DNA of 64,000 bases, taken from contig NZ_CP062948.1 of the NCBI RefSeq assembly GCF_014898175.1, forward strand, positions 1,116,001 to 1,180,000. The letters run 5' to 3'. The position numbers and the translations under genes were made by a program. Below, piece by piece: positions 1-9,404 of this stretch (position 1 is the first letter of the stretch; each line of letters begins with the position of its first letter). The DNA is from Bifidobacterium lemurum. Its GTDB lineage: Bacteria; Actinomycetota; Actinomycetes; Actinomycetales; Bifidobacteriaceae. Below the pieces are notes generated by a model, which made no database searches, was not told the DNA's origin, and worked only from the letters and a program-made list of their open reading frames with translations.

Positions 1-2
1 GC

Positions 3-1352
3 GCGTTCCGCTTCGTGTTCACCGTATTGGCCGCCGTGTGGATCTTCTCGCGCGGCGTGCCGAAACGACGCTGGTATCGGGGCCGTCTGGCCGTCTGTCT
101 GCTGCTGGGCGTCGGGCTGTCCGTGATCCAGCCGATCGGGTTGGCCGCCACCTCCGACGGAGGTTGGGGCGGCGTCAGTCCGTTCCTGTTCGCGCGCGTC
201 TGGATCTTCCTGACGTTCCTGTGGGCGCTGCTCGTCGTGGTCTGCTGCCGCGACATCTCCTGGACGAATGCGATGTCGCGCTGGCTGCTGGGCGTATGCG
301 TGGAGCGGTTCGTCACCGCCTTCGTGCACAACTGGCTGTTCGTGGTGCTGCTGCCGCAGTTCAGCGACCGGCATCCGCTGGCCTATATGGCTATCTGCGT
401 GGTCATCTACGCGTTGTTCCTCGCATTGGCCGCCCGGTTCATCGCGCCGGTGTTCGAACGCGACATCATTCCCTCCGGTCAGGAGGATTGGCGTCTGTGC
501 GCGCTGTATGTGGTGAACTACACCATACTCAGCGCCATCTCCGGCATATCGATGAGCGTCAATGAGCGGTATGTGCCGAATCTGCTCGCGCGCATCGGCC
601 CAGACGAGGGATTGGACGTCATCCAGCGGTTCAGCGCCACCACCGCCGGCGTGATCGCCATCGTCATCCTCGTGTTCCAATACACGATCTACCGCACCGC
701 CGCGCTGCAGCAGGAAAGCGCCATGCTCAATCTGCTGGCCGAGCAGAAGACGAGGCAGTACCGCACGCTCACCGAGAACATCGACTTCATCAACCACAAA
801 ACGCACGACCTCAAACATCAGGTGGCGGCGCTGGAATTCGCCGGCGACGAGCGGCGCAGGCAGATGGTGCGCGAGGCGCAGCAGGCGCTGAATCTGTACG
901 ATTCGATCGCCAATACCGGCAACGAGGCGTTGGACACGCTGATTACCGAACGGAATTTCTTCTGCACGCAGCATGGGGTGCGCCTCTCCTGCATGCTCGG
1001 CGGCTGCGATTGGGAGGCGATCGACGTGGTGGACCTGTACACCATGCTCGGCAACGCGTTGGATAACGCCATCGACTATGTGATGCGGTTCGACGACCCC
1101 GACAAGCGCGTGGTGTCGGCCAGCGCGCGTCAGCACGGCGATCTTATCGTCATCTCCGTCGACAACCATTTCGAAGGGACCGTCGAGATGAGGGGCGGCC
1201 TGCCGGTCACCACCAAGGCCGATGCCGCCTCGCATGGTCTCGGTCTCAAAAGCATCCGCCATATCGCCCGTCGGTACGGCGGCGACATCCTGGTCACCGC
1301 CGATCCGCCGGTGTTCACCGTCCAGATCTCCCTTGTCGCCTCGCGGTCGTGA
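3..1352 (+). CDS. GHKL sensor histidine kinase (HPK10/AgrC-like), 5' end outside window
   Basis: The reading frame is open to the left edge, so the true start may lie upstream; a GTG at 15 gives 445 residues. The first half is a multi-pass membrane sensor of about six helices. It is followed by a short coiled linker and a cytoplasmic kinase core. Visible motifs are the H-box with THDLKHQ, the N-box GNALDNAID and the G-box HGLGLKSI. This is the arrangement of the HPK10 class (AgrC, ComD), which usually senses peptides and phosphorylates LytTR regulators. No GH3 gene follows it, unlike the other three kinases here. Its partner regulator is probably off the left edge. The family call is firm; the ligand is unknown. 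Confidence 0.9.
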   Translation, partial: AFRFVFTVLAAVWIFSRGVPKRRWYRGRLAVCLLLGVGLSVIQPIGLAATSDGGWGGVSPFLFARVWIFLTFLWALLVVVCCRDISWTNAMSRWLLGVCVERFVTAFVHNWLFVVLLPQFSDRHPLAYMAICVVIYALFLALAARFIAPVFERDIIPSGQEDWRLCALYVVNYTILSAISGISMSVNERYVPNLLARIGPDEGLDVIQRFSATTAGVIAIVILVFQYTIYRTAALQQESAMLNLLAEQKTRQYRTLTENIDFINHKTHDLKHQVAALEFAGDERRRQMVREAQQALNLYDSIANTGNEALDTLITERNFFCTQHGVRLSCMLGGCDWEAIDVVDLYTMLGNALDNAIDYVMRFDDPDKRVVSASARQHGDLIVISVDNHFEGTVEMRGGLPVTTKADAASHGLGLKSIRHIARRYGGDILVTADPPVFTVQISLVASRS

Positions 1353-1415
1353 ATCCGCCGTTGCGGACTGGGTTGTTCGGCTTCGTCTGTGATGATGAGG
1401 AGCATACAGGCCGGG

Positions 1416-1540
1416 TTCTCGAGTTTGGTGTGGCGGGGTGTCGAGCCGGATTCGGGTAGAACGATTGATTCTCGAGTTTGGTGTGGGAAATTGGCTTCGT
1501 CCGGCGAATCCGACACACCAAACTCAATCTCGTTCTGTTT
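1416..1540. repeat. Intergenic palindromic repeat with CTCGAGTTTGGTGTG boxes
   Basis: The box TTCTCGAGTTTGGTGTGG occurs directly repeated at 1416-1433 and 1469-1486. An inverted relative (CACACCAAACTCAA) starts near 1514, and a further GGTGTGG lies near 1563. The segment 1458-1487 is imperfectly complementary to 1514-1540, so this 303-bp gap can fold into a hairpin. It separates the first kinase from the next regulator. Its function is not evident. Confidence 0.55.
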
Positions 1541-1655
1541 GAGGCGACGTGAAACCGTGGTTGGTGTGGTTGGCTTTGGTCGTCGGTCAGTGCTGACGCG
1601 AACACGGTATTGTGGAGGGAGGGTGAACGACGCGTGCGAGGGAGCGGAGGCCGGG

Positions 1656-2384
1656 ATGTTCAGAGTCGCTGTGGTCGAGGACGAGGATGATGCCGCCGAC
1701 AAGCTGCTTGCCTGCCTGCGCGGCTACGCCGACAAGCATGACGGAATCGCGTTCGATACGGCGGTGTTCGAGGACCCGGTCGGGTTTCTGAAAACGCTGA
1801 GGGCCGGCGAGTGGGACATCGTGTTCATGGATATCGAGATGCCCAATATGGACGGCATGGAAGGCGCGCATCGCTTCCGTGAGATCGACCATGACGCGGT
1901 GCTGATTTTCGTGACCAATATGGCCCAGTTCGCGGCGCAAGGCTATGAGGTGGACGCGTTGAGCTACATCCTCAAACCCTTCTCACCGGCCGATGTGGAC
2001 CGTAAAATCGCCCGCGCCGTCCAGCTGCGCAACCGCGACGCGGAGTCGGTTCTTGTGGCGCATCGCGGCGGCACGCAGCGTCTGCTGTTGCGCGACATCG
2101 CCTATATCGAGGTGCAGCGGCATACGCTGCACTATCACATCGCCAACGGCGTGGTGGATGGGGTTGGCAGTATGAGCGAGGCCGAGGATGCGCTGTCGCG
2201 GCACGGCTTCCTACGGTGCGGCAAGGCGTTTCTGGTGAATATCCGGCATATCGCCGCGGTCGCCGGCAATGAGATCACGCTGGTGAACGGTGAAACGTTG
2301 CCGATCGGACGCGCGTACCGTAGGTCCTTCCTTGAGGCGATGGCGGCCGTGGCTGGGAGGGAGGCGGGCGATGCCAAGGCTTGA
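1656..2384 (+). CDS. LytTR-family response regulator (module 1)
   Basis: This 242-residue two-domain regulator has an N-terminal receiver with the acidic pocket EDED and the phosphoacceptor Asp59 in FMDIEMP. A C-terminal LytTR DNA-binding domain follows (IAYIEVQRHTLHYH ... FLVNIRHI). The ATG at 1656 was chosen because a GGAGCGGAGG ribosome site precedes it and because the protein then begins like its paralogues. An upstream in-frame extension would run through repeat DNA. The stop overlaps the kinase gene by 14 bp, indicating an operon. It probably activates promoters carrying direct-repeat LytTR sites, likely including the GH3 gene two genes downstream; the target is inferred. Confidence 0.92.
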   Translation: MFRVAVVEDEDDAADKLLACLRGYADKHDGIAFDTAVFEDPVGFLKTLRAGEWDIVFMDIEMPNMDGMEGAHRFREIDHDAVLIFVTNMAQFAAQGYEVDALSYILKPFSPADVDRKIARAVQLRNRDAESVLVAHRGGTQRLLLRDIAYIEVQRHTLHYHIANGVVDGVGSMSEAEDALSRHGFLRCGKAFLVNIRHIAAVAGNEITLVNGETLPIGRAYRRSFLEAMAAVAGREAGDAKA

Positions 2385-3732
2385 GTTGGCGGCGTACATC
2401 GCGTTGCGTTTCGTCGACGGATTCATCTTCGAACTGATTGTCGCCGCTGTTGTGGTGGCGTGGTGGCTGCCCCGACGTGAGCGATTCGTTATGCGTGCGG
2501 CGGTGTCGCTGGCTTGCATCGTCACATTGACCGTGTTGACGTATCTGGCGTTGATGCCGATTCGGGATTTCGGTATGGAAATGGTCACTATGCTACGCTT
2601 CGTCGCGCTTTATGCGTGCGCCTATATCGGATTGCTGTGGTGCTGGTCGATCACCGTGTCGCAGGCGTTGTTCTACTTGGTGGCCATGTTGGCGTTGCAG
2701 CATTTTGTGTATTGCGGAAGCCGCATCATGGCGGTGGCGTTGACTCCATTGATCGGCGATGCGAACACATGGCCCGGCGCGCTGACTTGGCTGGCTTCGT
2801 CCTCGATGCTGGTCGCGATCGGATACGTGTGCTTTGGCCGGCCGTTGGTCCGGCGACCTCCCGACCATGTGGGCGTGCGGATCGTGACGGTGTTCTTGGG
2901 ATTGCTGTTGTGCATCAACGTCGTTTCCGTGCTGTTCGACAGTCTGTCGGCGGCGTTGGTGGCGGATTATCCGCCCGTGCTGGAGATTCTGATGCTGTTG
3001 ATGAGATTCTTCGTCTGTGTGTTCGTCATGGTGGTGTTGGTGGAGTTGGTGAACCGGCGAAGCGCCGAACGTGACAGCGAGGCGCTGCGCCGGATGATGC
3101 ATCAGCAGAAAACGCAGTTGGAAAACGATCGTGAGACCATCGACCTGATCAATGTCAAAACGCATGATCTTAAAAAGCAGCTGGCGTCATTGGGCGGAAG
3201 CCTTTCGCGGGAGCAGATCAGCGAGCTCAGCGCCTTGGCCGGCATCTATGATTCCGCGGTACGGACGGGAAACGAACCGCTGGATGTGCTGTTGGCGGGC
3301 AAATCGCTGATTATGGAGCAGCGGGGTATCCGATTCGAACGCATCATCGATGGGGAGGCGTTGTCGTTCATGCGGCCCGCCGACATCTACGCGCTGTTCG
3401 GCAACGCGTTGGACAACGCGATCGAAGCGGTGGGACGCATCGACAATCCGGACCGACGCGTCATCGAAATGACCGTGCGCAAGAGCAGGGGCATGCTGGT
3501 GGTGCATGTCGAAAATCCCTATGAGGACGTGCTTGAATTCGACGACGGCCTTCCCCGCACCACAACGGGAGACAGTCGATACCACGGGTTCGGCACCAAG
3601 TCGATGCGCATGCTGGCCGAGCAATACGGTGGGGCCATGACGGTGAATGCCTCCGACGGCGTGTTCGTATTGGACATGCTGTTGCCGATGCCCGATGTCG
3701 TTCGTGCCTCCAAATCGCTGAATCTTGCGTGA
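2371..3732 (+). CDS. GHKL sensor histidine kinase (module 1)
   Basis: This 453-residue sensor has about six N-terminal membrane segments in residues 1-230. A helical linker leads to an HPK10-type core: H-box DLINVKTHDLKKQ, N-box FGNALDNAIEAV and G-box YHGFGTKS. The ATG at 2371 follows GGGAGGGAGG and lies inside the end of the regulator gene, so the two are translationally linked. It is paralogous to the kinases at 8103 and 32443, especially around ETIDLIN.K.HD. The context says it transmits an extracellular, probably small-molecule or peptide, signal to the regulator at 1656. A membrane GH3 gene begins 95 bp downstream. Confidence 0.92.
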   Translation: MPRLELAAYIALRFVDGFIFELIVAAVVVAWWLPRRERFVMRAAVSLACIVTLTVLTYLALMPIRDFGMEMVTMLRFVALYACAYIGLLWCWSITVSQALFYLVAMLALQHFVYCGSRIMAVALTPLIGDANTWPGALTWLASSSMLVAIGYVCFGRPLVRRPPDHVGVRIVTVFLGLLLCINVVSVLFDSLSAALVADYPPVLEILMLLMRFFVCVFVMVVLVELVNRRSAERDSEALRRMMHQQKTQLENDRETIDLINVKTHDLKKQLASLGGSLSREQISELSALAGIYDSAVRTGNEPLDVLLAGKSLIMEQRGIRFERIIDGEALSFMRPADIYALFGNALDNAIEAVGRIDNPDRRVIEMTVRKSRGMLVVHVENPYEDVLEFDDGLPRTTTGDSRYHGFGTKSMRMLAEQYGGAMTVNASDGVFVLDMLLPMPDVVRASKSLNLA

Positions 3733-3827
3733 ACGGACCAAAAAGATCTCTTTTTCGCGAAGCTGGGTATCACGAGTTCGCCGACGACGGCGATTCGTAG
3801 AACAGAGAACACGAAAAGGAACCACTC

Positions 3828-6800
3828 ATGGGCGAGAAGAACAAGACGGCTTTGGTCGTGCGCATCGTCAAAACCGTGATCTCCGTGGCCGTGGCCGCGG
3901 TGATCATCGTGGCGATGGTGATGATCAATCCGCAGCTGAGCACCAACAAACTCATCTCCAGCTTGATGGGCTACAACCATCAAAGCGTCGACAACGGCAA
4001 TGCCGACACCAGCGGTGTGAACACGGAGTACTACACCGCCGACTACACGCAGGACAACATCCGCGCGGCGGAGGACGATCTCTACGACCGCATCGCCGAA
4101 GACGGCACCGTGCTGCTGAAGAACGACAACGACACACTGCCGATGTCCACCGACACCACATTCAGCTTCTTCAGCGCCAACAGTGTGGACGGCTCGTCGC
4201 TGACCAAGGGATATCTGGGAGTCCAGGAAACCGTGACCCTCAAGGACGCGTTCACCGCCGCCGGATTCGGCGTCAACGAGACGCTGTGGAACTACTACGA
4301 GTCCGGCGCGGGCGCCGACTACGGCTTGGCGTCCGGCTCCATCAACTATGGCGACGCCGAGGACTTCCGCATCAACGAGGCGCCGCTGTCCGCCCTCGAA
4401 AGCGAAAGCGGACTGCTGGAATCCGTCGAGGGAACCACTCCGGTCTACGTGCTCAACCGTGTGGTGGGCGAAGGCCGTGACATGCCCCGCTCGATGTACA
4501 ACCACGCCGACAGCCAGGAGGACAAGGAGAAGAGCTACATCGAGCTCGACTCCACCGAAGAGGAGATCCTGCAATACCTCAACGACAACTACGACAACGT
4601 GATCCTGCTGGTCAAGTCCAGCGCGGGCATGGAGCTCGGCTGGGTGGAGCAGTATCCCAGCATCCACGCCATCGTGTATTCGCAGGACGTCACCAACGCG
4701 TTGGCCAAGGTGTTCTCCGGCGAGGTGAACCCCTCCGGCAAGACGGTCGATACCTTCGCCGCCGACGCGCTCGCTTCGCCGGCCGCCCAGAACTTCGGCA
4801 GCTTCCAGTATGTCGACGAGGACGGCAACCTCACCAAGTACAACTATGTGGACTACGCCGAGGGCATCTACGTGGGCTACAAGTATTACGAGACCCGCTA
4901 TGAGGACAAGGTGCTGGGCCAGGGCAACGCCGGCGACTACGACTACGCCGCCGAGGTCGTGTATCCCTTCGGCTACGGCCTGAGCTACACCGATTTCGAG
5001 TGGACCGACTTCGCGGTGTCCAACGACGGCGATGAGTTCACCGCCACCGTGACCGTGACCAACACCGGTGACGTGGCCGGCAAGGACGTGGTGGAACTCT
5101 ATGCGCAGAGCCCCTACACCGACTATGACAAGGCCAACGCCGTGGAGAAGGCGTCCGTGAGCCTGGTCGGCTTCGGTAAAACCGCGGAACTCCAGCCCGG
5201 TGAAAGCGAAACCGTGGAGATCACCTTCGCCAAGGACCAGCTCAAGTCGTACGACTACACCACCGCGAAAACCTACATCCTCGACGCTGGAGAATACCGT
5301 TTCACCGCCGCGACCGACGCGAACGCCGCGGTGAACAATATTCTGGCCGACAAGGGCATGACCGTGGCCGACGGCATGACCGCCGAAGGCGACGCCGCTC
5401 TGGTCTCCAGCTGGACTCCCCAGAACACGGAGGTCGACACCACCACCTTCGCCACCGACACTGAAACCGGCGTTGAAATCACCAACCTGTTCGATGACGC
5501 CTCCGATCCGGAGGTCACCTATCTGACCCGTTCCGACTGGACCGGCACGTTCCCGCAACGTTACGGCGAGGCTTCGGATGAGATCAACACCTGGGGCAAC
5601 GAGATCAACTGCACGGACGCAGACGGCAACAACGCCTCCTGCACGTGGGTCAAACCCGCCAGCGACGAGCTGATCGCCCAGTTGGACAGCACCGATTCCG
5701 GCACCGACGTGGATCGCGACTCAATCACGGACACCCCGACCTTCGGCGCGAACAATGGTCTGACGGTCGCTGACATGCGCGGACTCGACTACGACGACGC
5801 CCAGTGGGACGACCTGCTCGACCAGCTCACCAAGGACGACTACACCCAGCTGATTTACTTCTCCGGCTATGGCGTGGACTACATCAGCTCGGTCCAGAAG
5901 CCCTTCCAGACCGACGCCGACGCCGCCAACGGCTGGTTCTACGGCGGCACCGGCAAGGGATATCCCAGCATCATGATGCTCGCGCAGACCTGGAACGCCG
6001 ATCTGGCCGAGGAGCTCGGCGAGATGATGGGCAACGAGGCGCTGCTGGGCGGTGCGGACGGATGGTACGCGCCGGCGATGAACATCCACCGCACCCCTTT
6101 CTCCGGCCGTAACGGCGAATACTATTCCGAGGATCCCTTCATGTCCGGCATGATGGCCTCGTTGGAGGTCAAGGGCGCGGCGAGCAAGGGCGTCTACTCC
6201 TACATCAAGCATTTCGCGCTCAACGATCAGGAGAACCACCGCGGCGACCGTCCGGGCAATTATTCCGTGACCACCTGGTCGAACGAGCAGGCGATCCGCG
6301 AGATGTACGTCAAGCCCTTCGAGATGTGCATGAAGCTCGGCGACCAGGAGATCAACTACGTCAAACAGAACGCGGACGGCACCTATGAGAACGCCACCGC
6401 CGAGGTTCCGGTCTCCATGGCGCTGATGACCTCCTTCAACCGCGTCGGCGCGACGTGGGCGGGCGGCAACCACTCGCTGATCCAGGAGCTGGTGCGTGAC
6501 GAATGGGGCTTCAACGGCCTGATCATCACGGACAATGCGAACACCGGCGTGTTCATGAGCCCCTACCAGATGCTGGAGGCCGGAGCGGATATCAAGTTAC
6601 TCAACGTCTCGGAGGACCCCTCCGGCGAGGAGCTCGACCTGAACGATTCCGCGACCTACCATTACGCCCGTCAGGCCATGCACCACCTGCTGTACACCGT
6701 GGCGAACACGAAGTGCATGAACGGCGCGATGCCAGGTGCCAAGTTCACCTTCTACAACCAGATGAAGGTGATGCAGGTCGCCTTCAACACGGTGTGCGGC

Positions 6801-6935
6801 GTGCTGCTCGCCCTGCTGGCCTTCTTCTCCGTGTGGCGCTGGCTGCCGTGGACGATCCGCCGCGTCGCCGCCCGCAAACAGCGCCGCGCCGATCGTAGGG
6901 CCGCGAAGAAGGAGGCCAAAGCCAACAACCAGTAA
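3828..6935 (+). CDS. Membrane-anchored GH3 glycosidase, reversed domain order (module 1)
   Basis: This 1035-residue protein is a family 3 glycoside hydrolase with the domains in the order seen in Ruminococcus albus and Butyrivibrio beta-glucosidases. The alpha/beta GH3_C-like domain comes first (about 60-378), then FnIII (about 390-500), then the TIM-barrel (about 640-960). A membrane helix lies at about 8-33 and another at about 980-1003, followed by a basic tail, so the body is tethered at both ends. Candidate nucleophile Asp902 (LIITDNA) and acid/base Glu215 (VVGEGRD) are present, as are GRNGEYYSEDP and IKHFALND. The usual substrate-gripping DGP motif is missing; TDADAANG stands in its place. 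RBS AAAAGGAA. It is likely exported; the substrate is unknown. Confidence 0.88.
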   Translation: MGEKNKTALVVRIVKTVISVAVAAVIIVAMVMINPQLSTNKLISSLMGYNHQSVDNGNADTSGVNTEYYTADYTQDNIRAAEDDLYDRIAEDGTVLLKNDNDTLPMSTDTTFSFFSANSVDGSSLTKGYLGVQETVTLKDAFTAAGFGVNETLWNYYESGAGADYGLASGSINYGDAEDFRINEAPLSALESESGLLESVEGTTPVYVLNRVVGEGRDMPRSMYNHADSQEDKEKSYIELDSTEEEILQYLNDNYDNVILLVKSSAGMELGWVEQYPSIHAIVYSQDVTNALAKVFSGEVNPSGKTVDTFAADALASPAAQNFGSFQYVDEDGNLTKYNYVDYAEGIYVGYKYYETRYEDKVLGQGNAGDYDYAAEVVYPFGYGLSYTDFEWTDFAVSNDGDEFTATVTVTNTGDVAGKDVVELYAQSPYTDYDKANAVEKASVSLVGFGKTAELQPGESETVEITFAKDQLKSYDYTTAKTYILDAGEYRFTAATDANAAVNNILADKGMTVADGMTAEGDAALVSSWTPQNTEVDTTTFATDTETGVEITNLFDDASDPEVTYLTRSDWTGTFPQRYGEASDEINTWGNEINCTDADGNNASCTWVKPASDELIAQLDSTDSGTDVDRDSITDTPTFGANNGLTVADMRGLDYDDAQWDDLLDQLTKDDYTQLIYFSGYGVDYISSVQKPFQTDADAANGWFYGGTGKGYPSIMMLAQTWNADLAEELGEMMGNEALLGGADGWYAPAMNIHRTPFSGRNGEYYSEDPFMSGMMASLEVKGAASKGVYSYIKHFALNDQENHRGDRPGNYSVTTWSNEQAIREMYVKPFEMCMKLGDQEINYVKQNADGTYENATAEVPVSMALMTSFNRVGATWAGGNHSLIQELVRDEWGFNGLIITDNANTGVFMSPYQMLEAGADIKLLNVSEDPSGEELDLNDSATYHYARQAMHHLLYTVANTKCMNGAMPGAKFTFYNQMKVMQVAFNTVCGVLLALLAFFSVWRWLPWTIRRVAARKQRRADRRAAKKEAKANNQ

Positions 6936-6959
6936 ATAAACGTCTCTCCTGTTTCTCTG

Positions 6960-6998
6960 CAAGGGGTGGAGCGCCCACAAGGCGCCCGCCCCCTTTGC
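6960..6998 (+). terminator. Terminator after GH3 gene 1
   Basis: A GC-rich hairpin (AAGGGGTGGAGCGCC / GGCGCCCGCCCC with loop CACAA) lies about 25 bp after the GH3 stop, followed by a short T-containing stretch. A diverged copy of this 3' region is found at 12740-12810. Confidence 0.6.
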
Positions 6999-7044
6999 AT
7001 CATATTTAGTGGATAGGTTCCCTCATCCTGAATGGAACTTATCC

Positions 7045-7118
7045 CGTCATCCCGAGCGGAGTCGAGGAATCTCGTTCGCGGAGATCCTTCGACTCCGCTC
7101 CGCTGCGCTCAGGATGAC
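7045..7118. repeat. Inverted GTCATCC...TCGAAGGATC-type repeat, copy 1
   Basis: GTCATCCCGAGCGGAGTCGA on the left is mirrored by TCGACTCCGCTCC...AGGATGAC on the right. Related copies lie at 31503-31598 (full) and 52722-52764 (half). This resembles the widespread intergenic REP-like sequence built on GGATCCTTCGACTCCGCTCAGGATGAC. Confidence 0.6.
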
Positions 7119-7174
7119 GCATGGGAGGCTTTGCTTCGCTGAAAGTGTCGGCGGTAAAGCCGGCTGTGGTTTCA

Positions 7175-7239
7175 ATAACTTCAGTGTACTGAAGTTATAT
7201 CGATACAAGATAGCTAAAACTTCAGTATGCTGAAGTTTT
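7175..7239. promoter_or_regulatory. Twin 24-bp palindromes upstream of module 2
   Basis: Two near-perfect palindromes share the core ACTTCAGTRTRCTGAAGT (7175-7198 and 7216-7239). Their centres are 41 bp apart, close to four helical turns. They stand 160 bp upstream of the response regulator start. This is the geometry of a cooperative repressor or activator pair. The binding protein is unknown, and they could instead be the paired dyads of a repeat element. Confidence 0.55.
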
Positions 7240-7342
7240 GATCTGCGGCCACTGACGGCAGCACGGCGGTAACCATGTGCGCTGAGATGTAAGGGGCGGC
7301 CGCTCACTCGGCATAACGCGTGGAAATCGCCCAATCGCCGCA

Positions 7343-7348
7343 TATAAT
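7343..7348 (+). promoter_or_regulatory. Candidate -10 box for module 2
   Basis: A consensus TATAAT lies 50 bp upstream of the GTG start of the regulator. The matching -35 (GTGGAA) is poor, which fits an activator-dependent promoter. A GCCGAC/GTCGGC dyad lies just downstream at 7357-7377. Confidence 0.45.
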
Positions 7349-7398
7349 GCGAACATGCCGACAATCGCGGGTCGGCGGCGGAGCGGAGAGGAGCGCCT

Positions 7399-8106
7399 GT
7401 GATCACCATCGCGATCGTGGATGACGAGGCCGCCGACGCCGCGCAGACCACGGAACTCGTGGACCGGTACTACGAGCATGACTCCTCGCGCTACGCCATC
7501 ACGCGCTACGCCGACGGCGAGTCCTTCCTCAACCAATACTCGGCGCAATTTGACGTGATCTTCCTGGACGTCGACATGCCCGGCATGGACGGCATGGAGG
7601 TCGCGACGCGCCTGCGCGAACTCGACGCGCATGTGGTGCTGGTCTTCACCACGAAAGTGGTGCGCTACGCCGCCACCGGCTATGACGTGGACGCCATCGG
7701 CTACCTGCTCAAACCGTTGAAATACTTTCCCTTCGCGCTCAAAATGCGAAAAATCGAGGAACTGGTCGCCCAACGACGGAACGTGACCGTCACCCTCTCC
7801 ATCGAAGGCGAAACGCACTTCCTCTCATCGCATGATATTCAGTACGTGGAGGTTATGCGCCACGAGGTGACCTACCACACGGCCGACGGCGCATGGAAGG
7901 TGTGGAGCAGTCTCAAAGAGGCGACGGAATCGCTCGCCGAGGCGAACTTCGCGCCCTGCAACCGTTACTGCCTGGTCAACCTTGAATGGGTCAAAGCCGT
8001 GGTCGGCGACGAGGTGATCGTCGGCGGGAACAGACTGCCCATCAGTCGAGCGAAGAAGAAACCCCTCATGCAGGCGCTCGCCGACTATTACGGAGGGCGG
8101 GGATGA
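7399..8106 (+). CDS. LytTR-family response regulator (module 2)
   Basis: This 235-residue protein has a receiver domain (acidic residues VDDE, phosphoacceptor Asp57 in FLDVDMPGMDGM, conserved Lys in LLKPLK). It is joined to a LytTR domain (IQYVEVMRHEVTYHT ... YCLVNLEWVKAV). The GTG at 7399 is preceded by GGAGAGGAG at good spacing. The stop overlaps the kinase start by 4 bp (ATGA), so both are made from one transcript. It is a paralogue of the regulators at 1656 and 31728. It is expected to control the GH3 gene that follows its kinase, but no LytTR direct repeat could be assigned with confidence. Confidence 0.93.
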   Translation: MITIAIVDDEAADAAQTTELVDRYYEHDSSRYAITRYADGESFLNQYSAQFDVIFLDVDMPGMDGMEVATRLRELDAHVVLVFTTKVVRYAATGYDVDAIGYLLKPLKYFPFALKMRKIEELVAQRRNVTVTLSIEGETHFLSSHDIQYVEVMRHEVTYHTADGAWKVWSSLKEATESLAEANFAPCNRYCLVNLEWVKAVVGDEVIVGGNRLPISRAKKKPLMQALADYYGGRG

Positions 8107-9404
8107 CGCTGTTCCCATTCGCGTATTTTTACCCGTTCATCGTCGAGCTGTTATGTGCGACGGCGCTGTTCTCCACGCATTTCGCATGGCGTCGTTCCTG
8201 GCGGCTGGTGCTGATTCCGGTGGCGGTATGCGTATGCGCTCCCGCTTTCACGCTGTTTTTGACGGGGTTGAACGGCGGCGCAAGCTGGAGATCCGACCGG
8301 ATAGCGTTGTATCACGCTCTATGCGCGGTTGTGGTCATCGCACTGATCCGTTGCTGCACGCGCGCCTCTTGGCTGGAATCGTCGATCGCCGTCGTGCTCG
8401 GCTATGCCGTGCAGCACATGGCCTCCGATGTGGCGACGTTGGTATGGCTCGCCTGTGGGTACGACATCTACGAGGGGTACTACTCGGGGCATGGAATGCA
8501 GCGTCTCGCCATATATGCGGTGCTGTATTGCATGGTCTACCTGTGTGTGGGGCGGCATTCCCGCATCGACCATGAGAAGATTCGCAGCGGCGCCATGTGG
8601 ATCATCGCCGGTGTCGCCGTGTTGATATTGGTGATTGTGGCGCATCTGGCGCTGATTCGGCAGCTTCCGGAATCGGCGCAGGCGGTCGGTTATTTCTATG
8701 ATTTGTTATGTACGATGCTGAGTTTGTGCATGCTGCTGCTGGTTTCCGCCAATGACAGGCTTTCGACCGACCTGGCCCTGCTTAGGCAGGCGGATCGGCT
8801 GAAACAGGAGCATTATGAACTGACCCGCGAGACCATCGACCTGATCAATATCAAATGCCATGATTTCCGCAAATCGGTGGCCACATTGTATGCGGAGAAC
8901 GGCGCACCGCCATCGGCGGACGCCGTGCGCAAAGTGGAGGACAGCCTGCGCGTGTACGACGCGATCTTCCAAACCGGCAGCGATTCGCTGGATGTGATTC
9001 TCACCGAGAAAAGCCTGTATTGCTCCGCGCATGGCATCACGCTCGACTGCATGGCCGACGGCCGTGATTTGGGGTTTCTCGACGATGCGGACCTCTACTC
9101 CCTGTTCGGCAACATTCTCGACAACGCCATCGAAGCGGTGCGGCAATTGGACGATGGGGACCGGCGCGTGATCGACATGACGGTGAAAACGGTCGGCGGC
9201 CTGCTCACCATCGAAGAGCGGAACTTCTATCGGGGAACGCTGTCGTTCCAAGACGGGCTGCCCGTCACCACCAAAGAAGACCGGCGGTACCACGGTTTCG
9301 GCATGCGTTCCATCGTCAACCAGGTGCGCCAGCATCACGGTGAGATGAACGTGCGGGCGGATGATGGCGTGTTTTCGCTGACGATCGTCATCCCCCTGCC
9401 CTGA
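8103..9404 (+). CDS. GHKL sensor histidine kinase (module 2)
   Basis: This 433-residue protein has about six membrane helices in residues 1-220, then a linker and an HPK10-type kinase core. The core carries DLINIKCHDFRKS with the phosphoacceptor His, the N-box FGNILDNAIEAV and the G-box YHGFGMRS. Its ATG overlaps the regulator stop (ATGA), indicating coupled translation. The sensor half is the least conserved part among the four kinases here, so each may see a different signal. The downstream neighbour, 185 bp away, is GH3 gene 2. No agrB/agrD-like peptide-processing genes were seen near it. Confidence 0.92.
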   Translation: MTLFPFAYFYPFIVELLCATALFSTHFAWRRSWRLVLIPVAVCVCAPAFTLFLTGLNGGASWRSDRIALYHALCAVVVIALIRCCTRASWLESSIAVVLGYAVQHMASDVATLVWLACGYDIYEGYYSGHGMQRLAIYAVLYCMVYLCVGRHSRIDHEKIRSGAMWIIAGVAVLILVIVAHLALIRQLPESAQAVGYFYDLLCTMLSLCMLLLVSANDRLSTDLALLRQADRLKQEHYELTRETIDLINIKCHDFRKSVATLYAENGAPPSADAVRKVEDSLRVYDAIFQTGSDSLDVILTEKSLYCSAHGITLDCMADGRDLGFLDDADLYSLFGNILDNAIEAVRQLDDGDRRVIDMTVKTVGGLLTIEERNFYRGTLSFQDGLPVTTKEDRRYHGFGMRSIVNQVRQHHGEMNVRADDGVFSLTIVIPLP

